Shown here: positions 9,947 through 19,207 of the stretch, one piece after another
How the letters are laid out: every line of letters begins with the position of its first letter
Position numbering within the stretch: position 1 is the stretch's first letter
Origin: Asterella californica
Lineage: Eukaryota; Streptophyta; Marchantiopsida; Marchantiales; Aytoniaceae
Reading direction: 5' to 3'
Assembly: GCA_036924285.1 (NCBI GenBank)
Contig: JAYKYS010000008.1
Coordinates: 12,137,001 to 12,201,000 of the forward strand
DNA: 64,000 nucleotides
Program-made: the position numbers and the translations under genes
The notes under the pieces: generated by a model
Seen by the model: only the letters and a program-made list of their open reading frames with translations
Database searches by the model: none
What the model was told of the DNA's origin: nothing

Positions 9947-11870
9947 ATTCATCTCATCTTTTTCCAATAAAGCTCAATCGTTGACCAACTACTTGAAGAA
10001 GGGTGTAGTCTTCGAGCTGATTCTTCAAGATCAGAAGGCTAAGGAGGCGTTTGAAGAGTTGAAGAAGGCATTGGTGATAGCCCCAATCCTCGCCAAACCT
10101 GACTGGAGTAAGTCATTCATTGTTTATACTGATGCATCCAATGTTGCGATTGGATGTACCTTGAGTCAGTTAGATGAGAATGGACACGACCATCCAATAG
10201 CTTATGCTAGTAGACAGATGGTGCAGGCTGAGAAGAACTATTCTGTGACAGAGAGAGAAGGGTTGGCCGTAATCTTTGCTTTGAAGAAGTTTCGGCACTA
10301 TTTGTTAGGAGGAAAATTTTCTATAGTGACTGATCACAAAGCTTTGAAGTACATCTTCAATAAGCCCAACGCGGAGGGAAGGATAGCTCGATGGAAGATC
10401 CTCATGGCAGAATATGATTACGTCATTGAGGATAGACCGGGGAGGAAGCATGCCAACGCAGATTTGTTGTCTAGAGCTTACGATGAATTGGGGGAAGAAC
10501 CATTAGATGATACTTTTCCGGATGAAGACTTGATGACCATCACGTTGAGCAGCGAGGTGCCGGAAGAGTACAAGGAGGTGTGGAATTTCCTTTCTGACGG
10601 ATCATTTCCTGAAGGTATGCGAGCGAGAGAGAGGAATGCTCTAATGAGGAGGTGTAAGCCATACACCATTGTTGAAGGAGTTCTTTTCCATCAAGGTGCA
10701 GATGGATTGCTACGACGAGTTGTGGGCAAGGAGGAAGCTGCAAGGTTGATGCTGGAGTTCCACGATGGACCTGTGTGTGATGGTCACTTTGCTGGTAAGG
10801 TGACGGCTTTCAAAATCTTAGACGCTGGATATCATTGGAAGGGTATTTTCAAGGACTGTCTGGAGTATTGCAGAACTTGCGATGTGTGCCAAGCCTTTGC
10901 CAAGAAGTCTACTAGCACTCCTCCCTTGAGATCAGTTCTTGTGTTAGGTCCGTTTGAGAAGAGGGGAATTGATCATGTCGGCCCTTTAAACAAGACCCCT
11001 CGTGACAACAGATATATCGTGATTGCAACCGACTATCTGACCAAGTGGGTGGAAGCCAGACCCCTTAAAGCCACAAGTGAGGAAGAGGTTAGTCGTTTCT
11101 TATGGGAACGGATCATTACTAGGTTTGGATGCCCTATTGAGTTGGTTTCTGATAGAGGAGATGAATTTGTGAGAAGCATCACAACCGCTATGTTGGAACA
11201 TTTCTCCATCAAGCCGCGAGTGACAACTTCTTACAAACCGAACGCTAACGGGTTAGCTGAGAAGACCAATCATACCTTGTGTACGATGCTGGCCAAGGAT
11301 GCTGATATGGAGGATGCGAAGTACAACTGGGATAAGAGGTTACATGCAATCTTGTGGGAGTATAGGACTACTACGAAGACTTCGACAGGGTACACTCCTT
11401 TTCATCTTGTTTACGATGTGGAATCGAAGTTGCCCATACAGTTTGATTTACCTACCTTTCAAACTGTCCATAAGAGGTTAAAGAGGTCGATTGGAGCAGC
11501 AGCCGAGAAGTCTAGAAGAGAGCAACTATTGGAGTTGGAGGAAGCACGAGTGGTGGCAATGGTTCAGATGAAGAAGGCGCAAGAACGTCAGAAGAAATAT
11601 TATGACAAGCGTCTCGGTAAGAGAGAAGTGAAGCCGTTCAAGGAAGGAGATCTGGTAATGCTTTTTGATGCCATTAGGTATAAGAGAGCTAGAAAGAAGT
11701 TCCTTCCCCGTTACTTTGGTCCTTTCATCATCGAGAAGGTGTGGAGTAATTTTACATACGACTTGAAAGAGCTAGGAGGACGGAGGTTTGACCGGGTGAA
11801 TCACGACAAGCTCAAGCTCTTTCATCAAAGGAAAGTCATCGTTCACTCCGAGGACGGAGTGAAAACTTAG
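9924..11870 (+). pseudogene. E3 RNase H and integrase, frameshifted from the RT frame
   Basis: This is the continuation of E3 Pol. The RNase H carries VYTDASNVAIG, the glutamate of TEREGLAVIF and the Asp of VTDHKALKY. The integrase zinc domain follows (FHDGPVCDGHFAG ... CRTCDVC), then the DDE core: IDHVGP with YLTKWVE, SDRGDEF, and the glutamate of NGLAEKTN, 35 residues after the second Asp. The C-terminus has a GPF module (RYFGPFII) but no chromodomain. The annotated ATG is an artefact of the shifted frame; translation would have entered from upstream. The stop at 11868-11870 is 12 bp before the 3' LTR. Confidence 0.9.
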
Positions 11871-11873
11871 TCC

Positions 11874-11882
11874 GGGGGTAAA
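11874..11882 (+). other. E3 polypurine tract
   Basis: A purine run with one T (GGGGGTAAA) abuts the 3' LTR and is the expected primer for plus-strand DNA synthesis. Confidence 0.7.
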
Positions 11883-12665
11883 TGTAACACCTAGGGGTTG
11901 CATAGTAGTAAATATATGGATAGTTATAACTATGTGTGGTGAGTCTTCTAAATAAGTCCCAAGGCTAGACCATACTCTAAGTTAGTGACAGATAACTAGG
12001 AGTAGTCACAGTTAGAGTTGGAGGTATTTGAGGACAGAATATTAGAATATTCTAAAGTATGAGAACTACTATTTTGTTTGGTTGTGCATAAAATGACAAG
12101 GATGTGAATAATACACTCTTGTCTTATGCGTGACTGATTTTTATTGGTTGTAGAGACTTAAGGGTCAACCAATCAAGAGGGTTGTTGACCTTTTTGGCTC
12201 AATTATGTGTTAGTATTTTGTCTTGTAAGGAGCAATCCGAGATTCCTTTCAAAGATTCCTTTATACTTCTAGAAGAATCCTAATTATTAGAGTGGAGTCA
12301 AAAGAGGAGAAATCTACTCTTGACTTAGGACTTTTATCTTTGACTTGGTCTCTGTAAATTGCAGTAAATCAGATTTACAAGTAGTTACCATGGTAAATCT
12401 GCAGTAGTATAAATAGAGGGGTTGTGGAGTGATCTCTCATCCTCCCTTTGCCTTGTATTTGGAAGCCGTTAGGCCATATCTATAAAGGGTGTGTTTTTCA
12501 TCTCTGCGTCTCCATGAGAGTTCCCGTTCTCAGTGAGGAAGAGATATGAGAATGTGAGAGTTGGATTGAGTCGAGGCCTCATAGTTCCACGATGCGCCCC
12601 CTCAAAGGCCATCAGAGGTTTACCCTGGGTTAGAGACAGGACCGGTAGCAAGCTTGAGGGTCACA
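11883..12665 (+). repeat. E3 3' LTR
   Basis: It is 783 bp, the same length as the 5' copy and about 99% identical by eye. A TATA box lies at 12408-12415. The open frame starting at 12533 inside this LTR runs into E1 pol by chance and does not mark a gene start. It is followed by the second GATC target copy (12666-12669). Confidence 0.93.
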
Positions 12666-12669
12666 GATC

Positions 12670-14508
12670 GGTTACTGAGGTGAGAAGATTTCTAGGTGCA
12701 TGTGTGTTTTATCATATATGGATTCCACACTTTGCACATGTAGCAGATCCGTTGTACAAGTTGTTGAGGAAGGGGCAAAGATTTCAGTGGCAAGAGGAGC
12801 AAAGCGAGTTGCTGAAGTTGCTGAAGAAGTTGAAGGATCTGTTGTCTTCACCACCAACTCTACGGAAGGTAACATATGAATTGGGCAGATTTGTTATCCT
12901 TACTGTTGATACTAGTCCTATTGGTATTGGATGGGCTATAGGACAAGATGATCAGGATGGAAATAGATATGTGGTGCGTTTTGGAGCTAAGGTGTTAAGT
13001 TCACTGCAGAGAGACTACCCTCAAGTCAAGAGAGAACTATGGGGAGTAGTTACTGCGATGAAAAGCGACAAGGAATACTTGATAGGAGCACCTGTGGTTG
13101 TGGAGACAGATTGTTTACCTCTCTTGGGAATGATCACTAGCTGTACAACTCCAGATATTGCTATGTTGAGGTGGATAGCATATATCAAGTCCTTGAACCC
13201 AGAGTTTAGACATATTGCAGGAAAAGACAATCCTGTGGCAGATATGTTATCAAGGGCTAGGTACTACGGTGAGAAGGAAATGATAGATGACCAGGAGGAT
13301 GTGGGAACAGAATTTTATTCTAGTGTTCTTGCTAGAAAGGATAGAAGCTGTTTTGCAGCTCCATTGGAGTTATTTGAGGAAACTATGTATGATGGCGAGT
13401 GGTTGGATCTTGGGCGCTATTTGAGTTCATTGGAAAGACAATAAGGTTGGTCTGATGCAGATTTCAAGAGGATCCGTAGAACAGCTTATGGGTATTTTTT
13501 ATATGGAGGACATCTATGGAAGCGCCCTAAGCTACAAGGAGGTGTACCACAGCGGGTGGTATGTGACTTGGGATTGCAGCAGAAGCTTATCAAGGAGTTC
13601 CATGAGAGTTTATGGGCCGGTCATAGAGGAGTTTGGGCTACATTTGCCAAGATGAAGGAAAAGTATTGGTGGAAGGGTATGTATAAGGATGTAGTGCAGT
13701 TTGTTTCATCATGTATACCTTGCCAGATGTATTCCAACGTACGTCATCGTGATGGATTGCATCCTACTTATCCTTTAGCCATTCATTACAAATGGGTAGT
13801 TGATCTGGTAACTATGCCATTTGGACTTGGACAAATGAGGTATCTGGTCTTGGCTAGAGAAGATCTATCTAACCAAGTCGAAGACCGTGCCCTGAGGACA
13901 AAGACCACTGCTAGTGTCTGCCGCTTTCTACTTGAAGATGTTATTTGTAAGTATGGGTGTGTGGGAAAGATCATTGCAGATAGGGGTGAGCTGGATTCAC
14001 AAGAAGCAGTTGAGTTCTTCAAGCGATTGGGAATCAAGTTGGCGTTAACCACTGCTTACAATCTTGAAGGGAATGGCAAGAGCGAACGAGGTCATCCGCT
14101 AATCATCAAAGCTTTGGTAAAAGCTTGCAAGGATAAGATCCGTGAATGGCCTAGACTGCTACCATTTGCTTTATGGGCAGATCGTACAACTCATAGTACC
14201 GTTACAGGTTACATGCCAGCAGAGTTGATACTAGGACAAAAACCTGTGATGCCGATTGAGGAGGTTGTGCCTACTTGGAATGTTTTGCCATGGGAAGATG
14301 GTAGAAGTACGGAGGATCTTCTTGCATTAAGGATCCAACAATTAGAACGGAGACCTGAGGATGTTGCCAAAGCTGTGGAAAGGTTGAAGACTGCTAGAGA
14401 GAGAAACAAAGGCAGATTTGATAGAACGCATAGATTACGACCCAAACCAATTAAAGAAGGTGATTGGGTGTTAGTCTATGATAGTAGTCTTGATAATCAA
14501 CATAGCGC
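12670..14508 (+). pseudogene. E1 Pol, central part: RNase H and integrase (disrupted by E2)
   Basis: It resumes exactly where E1 RT was broken at 4961. The RT thumb (FLGACVFYHIWIPHFAHVAD) is followed by RNase H with LTVDTSPIGIGWA, the Glu of VKRELWG and the Asp of VVETDCLPLL. The integrase has an HHCC domain (FHESLWAGHRG ... CIPC) and DDE residues in WVVDLV, IADRGEL and NGKSERGH, with 34 residues between the second Asp and the Glu. A TAA at 13442-13444 interrupts the linker before integrase; E2 has a Glu codon there. The frame is cut at 14508 by the LTR of E2, right after LDNQHS, and resumes at 24859. Confidence 0.9.
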
Positions 14509-15207
14509 TGTCGTAGTGCATGACGTTAAAGGTGCGGAAACGGAACTTCAGAAGACACTCAACATGCATTTGTTCGGGAAGCTGCGCCCTAGCTTATCAA
14601 GTTGGGCAGGAGCTAAGCTGGGGCCATGCTTGACAAGCTGCCCCCTAGCTTAAACTGAAATATCACCTTGAAAGAGGTCGAAGAGCATCAGAATGCAGAG
14701 CTCGGCGAGGAGAGCGACTTCGTGCTTCCAGTTTCGACAAAAAGTGTTTTAAGTAGTAGTTAGTACGGGTTTTAGACTGGGAAATGTATGAAAGAGGGAA
14801 ATCTGTCGATTTTAGCTCGTGACTCAAACTCAGAATCTGATAGCATGAGCGTGTAGGTGTTCACAAGTACTATAGTTTTGACTCTTTATTCATAGAAAAC
14901 GGAGTTGTATAGTGAAGTTAGCGTAGGAAAGGCTAGTAAAGACTTTACAGAGAAACTTCTTAGTAAAAGCATGTGTACAGAGAATTTAACTGTTTTGAAC
15001 GGAACCAAAGGCCATCCCAGTGATAGGGCGCATGCCTAGGAGGGAAGTGGTCTCAGGATCAATCCCTCCTGGCCTCTGGTTCCTATTCCGGCATGTTGGC
15101 CTCCCGGATGGGAGTCTATGTTGGGTGTGTAGCCATGTCCTGCATATCTAGGGGCGGGAGACCGGTATCTCTCTTAATCATGAGCTTCCTGGCCTAAGCC
15201 TCCGCAT

Positions 15208-15334
15208 GCCATCCTGAATATACTATGGGAGATATCTGGTGCGCATATGGGGGGGCTGTAAGCCCTGTGGGGCAGCCTCATAAGTGTTAGGGCTTCGGCC
15301 TACATTGGATGGCTTGTAGTATATTCAGGGTGGC
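15208..15334 (+). repeat. Stem-loop within the E2 LTR
   Basis: GCCATCCTGAATATACTA (15208-15225) is complementary to TAGTATATTCAGGGTGGC (15317-15334) with one mismatch. The loop of about 90 nt is itself rich in complementary GGGCTT/AAGCCC pieces. The 3' LTR keeps the structure near 23540-23670. The role is unknown; an RNA structure in the R/U5 region is possible. Confidence 0.7.
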
Positions 15335-15513
15335 ATCAAGATGACATCAAGGGCACGGGAAACTTTTGTCAATCTGTTATTTATCCATCGAGTCGGTTTA
15401 GCAATGGCGAAGGAAGCAGTGTGACGTTTTACAGTGAAGGAGTCTGCTTTACAGAGATAGGTGTGTACTTTTATTTAAAAAAGAGTCAGTTTTGAAAGAA
15501 GAGTTTTGTACGT

Positions 15514-15602
15514 AAGGACAGTAAGGGGGCAGCTTAAGCTGGGGGCCTGCTTGTGATAAGCGACTGTGCTTATAAGGACAGCAGGGGGGCAGCTTAAGCT
15601 GG
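15514..15602 (+). repeat. 60-bp direct duplication around AGCTTAAGCT in the E2 LTR
   Basis: Two copies of an AAGGACAG...GGGGGCAGCTTAAGCTGG unit start 60 bp apart. The palindromic AGCTTAAGCT is at 15531-15540 and 15591-15600. Duplicated palindromes in an LTR are typical of enhancer modules, but no binding factor can be assigned. Confidence 0.7.
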
Positions 15603-16528
15603 ACCCTTAGCTTTTAGGTTAAGTAACCTGCGACGGCTGAAGATCGGGGAAGACTTTTTGAGGAGATTTTTCTACAGAGAGCTGGGAGCTGAAGCGGAAG
15701 GAGAAGCTTGGAGGCTGAGGGAGATCAATTTTTTCTGATAGAACTGAATTGAGGATTTGGGTGATCGTGACAGAGAGACGGACAAGTATTTGGGGGACTG
15801 AGAGCAGTTTGGAGGCAGAATTTCTTCTGATCGGACAGGAAGCAGTTTTATTTGAAGGAGATCGTTTTGATAGTCTGCAAGGGACTCTTGATTGACGCGG
15901 GATTAAATTCTTGATAGTTTTAGTTGAGAGGTTGACGTAGAGAGGAGATTAAGAGTTTGGTGTCCGAATTTCACCTGTTAGGCTTGAGTTGAGGTGAATT
16001 TGGTGGAAAGAGAGCATTATTTGAGCGGAGGAGGAGGACTGAGATTGAGAAGGTCAGGTTTTTCTGAGAAATTTCAGTGTTGAAGCTGTCGTTGGAGGGG
16101 ATACAAGGCGTTGGAGTTTCAGATCTTCATCGGTTGTAGGTTCTGGAGAGAAATCTGCTGGAGGAAAGACTAGTTGAGTGGGAATTGACTGTTTGGCATC
16201 TGCGGTGATCAACGTAAGGAGTTGAGTAGAGATAGGTTGTAAATTGATATATGTGGAGGACTATTGAGTGTGCTTGGAAGAGAAATAAAGCATCGTGAGT
16301 TCAGTATTCTCCTATCTGTTGTGCCTGAAGGTGGATCTGTCTCCTGAGACTTGAGACTTGATCTGTTGATTAGTAAGTGATCTATAGTCATAGTCACTGT
16401 GAGCGACTTCAGCTGTTGCGATCTCTTGCTTGGCTCTTGTCTTGGTATACAATCTCTGCTTCTATCTCGCGATCTATCACAGCCAGAAGGCTCGCCCTTC
16501 CTGAGAAGGACTCTCCTCGACATAAATC

Positions 16529-16546
16529 TGGTGCTTCCACTGAGAG
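16529..16546 (+). other. E2 candidate primer-binding site, tRNA not identified
   Basis: TGGTGCTTCCACTGAGAG starts 6 bp after the LTR end, begins with the required TGG, and sits where the E1 site sits. I cannot match it to a tRNA from memory. It differs from the tRNA-Trp-like site of its sister E1. Confidence 0.4.
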
Positions 16547-16605
16547 TCATCTTGGGGTGATTAATCGCTGAGGTTGCTGAGGTTGAGATTTGCATACAAG
16601 GAAAG

Positions 16606-19147
16606 ATGGATCGCAAGAGCGGGAGTGGTGCTACTACCTCTACGACCGGAGCATCGACATCTACTGCTGCACCTTCGGCTACACCAACGTCTTCAGCAGC
16701 CACTGCAGCATCAGGCCTGGATACTACTGAGATACTGAAGACGCTTGCGGCTTTGGTTCATCAACATCCGATCGTCGGAGGGGGTGAGTTGAAATCTACA
16801 AAAGCTTTGCAGGCGATTGTGAATAGGTGTGGAAGATTTGAAGGCAGAGATATTTCTAGATATCTTCGTGAGTACAGAGGAGAGATGGAGCTTGTGAGGG
16901 TGACCGATGCAGAGATGATTGGAAGTTTTGAGTTGGCTGTGATTCCTGAGTTGAGAGATCAAGTCAAAGACGTACAGAGGAGAAATCTTGGTGTTTGGGC
17001 AAGTTTTGAGCGAGCTCTCCGAGAGGAATTCTTGGAGGAGGATTCTGAGAGAGTTACTAGGAGGACTTTTCTAGATTGGATTGAGCAGCAACCTGGCCAT
17101 AGGATGGGGTTGAATGAGTTGCTAAGAGAGTTCGATCGAAGATACCGACAGCTTTCGACGCCCGAATGGATAACTTTGGATGCTAGGAGGACAGAGCTCT
17201 TCTTGCAAGCCACCGATGAGGCTACAGCAGATCGATTATGCTTCATGTTAGCAGATCGATCAGCTGAAGGAGGTGTTACTATGGATTGGGGAAGAGTGGA
17301 AGATGCTGTGGCCGTTCTAACAAGACAGAGGCGAGGGAGAGTGGCCGTAGGAGGACGACCGCTTGCAGAGGTGATCCATCAACCTTATGCTCCTCAGGTA
17401 CAGCAGCCTCCGGCTCTTGCTCCTAGACCTGTTATTCCTGTAGAAGCGCCTCCAGTGCCAATTGTGCCAGTTCCTGCACAGAGGGTACCTGTTTAGAGGG
17501 TGGTTGAGAACCAGGGTCAGCACAATCAAATTGAGGAGTTGATCCGACAGATGCGTGAATTGAAAGTAGAGCTGGCTGGTTTACATAGGGAGCTCCCACC
17601 AATGCCTGGCGCTGCTCGTCCAGGGGTGCTCCTGTCTGTAGTGTATCTGGTGTGACAGTCCAGATCATCTTCGAGGAGATTGCCAAGAGCTTACAGCTGC
17701 TCTACGAGATGGTGTGGTTCGCTACCAAAATGGCAGACTGCACCTTGTTTCTACCGGAGAGCCATTAAACACGCAGTTTGGACGAGGAGGTATGAGGAGT
17801 CTACCTCAAGTGGCTGCAACTGCAACAGTAACTACAGTAACAGTACCGCCGATGAATCTTGATGTGTATGCTGGGCATATTGAAGTTTCTTCTAGCCCTA
17901 CTTTGCTGGATAGGTCTCTTGAGAGGAGTAGTACTGAGGTTCCTTCTGAGGTGTTGAAAAGAGGAGCGGAAACTATCCGTAGAGTCACAGGGTGGAAAGA
18001 TCCCGTAGATACAGCGTCCATTAAAGCTTTCTTGGACGTAGATAAGCATGTTCATTGGCAGGACGCTTCTGTAGAGGAGAAGAGGCGACGAGATGCCTCT
18101 GAGCTTGAAACTGAGAATCCAGAGGAGACTAGAGAGGGACAGGGACGGAGGGTCACTAGAAGACGTGCAGCTCCTCCAGAGGATGTCCCGTCTACCTCTC
18201 CGGCTCCACCACCTGCTCCAGGTCCAATGGAGGACGTACAGAGACAACAGCAGTAACCAACGACTGCTGGCAGAAGGTTCACTGCTCAAGAGAAGGGGAA
18301 AGGGCCTGCTTACAAGCTGGCTGCAGATATTGAGACCTCCACCGATCTTAAAAGCATTCTGGAGCAGAGGATATTAGATGCACGGGTTGAGTTTTCGCTT
18401 CGAGAAGTTCTTGGTATCGCAAAGAGAGAGTTTCATGAGTTGATTATTGATGTCATCAAGCGAAAGAGGCAAGTCATATCTGAGCAGGTAGAGAGCCAAA
18501 TGATAGATGTGATAGGAGCTTCTATAAATGATGTGGAGTTTGGGAAGGTGCATTTTCTGGAGACTGGAGACAAGAGGTACCAGCAAGAGGCGTTAGTTGC
18601 TGGAACTAGCACTATTGAAGCTGATGATGATGAAGCTGATGGGGAGAGTCCAACAGTTGACAGTGACTTCAAGAAGAGGCATTGGGCTCGTGCTACAACT
18701 GCCACACGGGTACGTCTTGGGAGTTTGCCTGAACCTATTGCTGCTTTAGTTGACCACGGATCCGAAATCAATATCATGTCACGAGAGATATATGAGAGAG
18801 GACTGTGGCCTATCGAGCTGAATCATGGATGGGTACTGCGTGCTGCTAACAACCAGAAGGGAGAGTTGTACGGAGCCTGTCCTAACGTGAGAGTGAGGAT
18901 AGGTGATGTAGAAGTAGATCAGCACTTTTTTGTGCAATCTTCTGCTTCGTATCCAGTCATTCTTGGTCAACCCTATATCACTGCAGTGCGCATGGAGACC
19001 AAAGTGATGGACGATGGGTCGCACTTTGCTAGGATCCGTAGTCCTGATGACAGACGTTCTGTTCAATTTCTGACTGTTCGGTCAAACCACGAGCGAAACA
19101 GACAGACCTTGAGAGACTCCCCTATTTGTAGAGATAAGGGTTTTTAG
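16606..19147 (+). pseudogene. E2 Gag-protease frame, multiply interrupted
   Basis: The start ATG 16606 gives a Ser/Thr/Ala-rich N-terminus and a Gag domain homologous to E1 (REFDRRYRQLS, TELFLQATDEAT). A TAG at 17494-17496 and a frameshift between there and about 17660 break it. The CCHC knuckle survives just after (C-IW-C-DSPD-H-LRGD-C, 17659-17700). A TAA at 18254-18256 is a third lesion. The protease (ALVDHGSEINIMS, near 18750) again has D-H-G in place of D-S/T-G. The frame ends with TAG 19145-19147 directly after the slippery heptamer. The knuckle, linker and protease frame agree with E1. Confidence 0.82.
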
Positions 19148-19207
19148 AACCCACTCTTGTAGAGCGGGAAGACAAGAGTGAAGGATCAAAGACTACTATG
19201 ATCCCGC
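19138..19207 (+). promoter_or_regulatory. E2 candidate -1 ribosomal frameshift signal (slippery heptamer + H-type pseudoknot)
   Basis: G GGT TTT lies at 19138-19144, in phase with Gag-protease and followed at once by the TAG stop. The spacer is 7 nt (19145-19151). Stem 1 is a perfect 9-bp pairing of CACTCTTGT (19152-19160) with ACAAGAGTG (19172-19180). Loop bases GCGGGA (19164-19169) pair with TCCCGC (19202-19207). After slipping -1 the next codons are TTA GAA CCC, opening straight into RT. The corresponding E1 stem 2 is GCGAGA/TCTCGC, so one A-T pair has become G-C with pairing preserved. Confidence 0.78.

Larger units (their letters stand above)
4962..12665 (+). mobile_element. E3: young, nearly intact Ty3/gypsy element nested in E1
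   Basis: Two 783-bp LTRs (4962-5744 and 11883-12665) enclose a leader, a small zinc-knuckle ORF and gag-pol. The ends are TGTAACACC and GGGTCACA. The 4-bp target GATC is present on both sides (4958-4961 and 12666-12669). By eye I find about six differences between the LTRs, so the insertion is recent relative to its host E1. The only obvious lesion in gag-pol is a frameshift near 9940. A decayed relative lies on the minus strand at 50023-58240. Confidence 0.93.
14509..16522 (+). repeat. E2 5' LTR, with internal inverted and direct repeats
   Basis: This long LTR contains several repeats of its own. An inverted repeat of 18 bp (15208-15225 with 15317-15334, one mismatch) encloses a GC-rich segment. 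A 60-bp direct duplication (15514-15542 and 15574-15602) centres on the palindrome AGCTTAAGCT. Related GCAGCTT / AAGCTGC pieces lie near 14590-14650. All are preserved in the 3' copy. A possible TATA-like TATTTAAAAA lies near 15472. Confidence 0.92.

Noticed and set aside
9925..9960. Programmed frameshift between E3 RT and RNase H
   Set aside because: It falls within FLGMVGYYRRFI, and restoring two bases rejoins the motif; no slippery site.
12533..12665. N-terminal extension of the E1 RNase H frame
   Set aside because: These codons are E3 LTR; true E1 coding resumes only at 12666-12670.
14509..14653. E1 integrase tail ending in a serine/leucine-rich peptide, repeated at 22794-22988
   Set aside because: Both are the first bases of the E2 LTR read in an open frame, not a conserved protein domain.
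15000..15340. Structured non-coding RNA gene in the E2 LTR
   Set aside because: It is present only as part of the two LTRs, with no independent copy or promoter visible.
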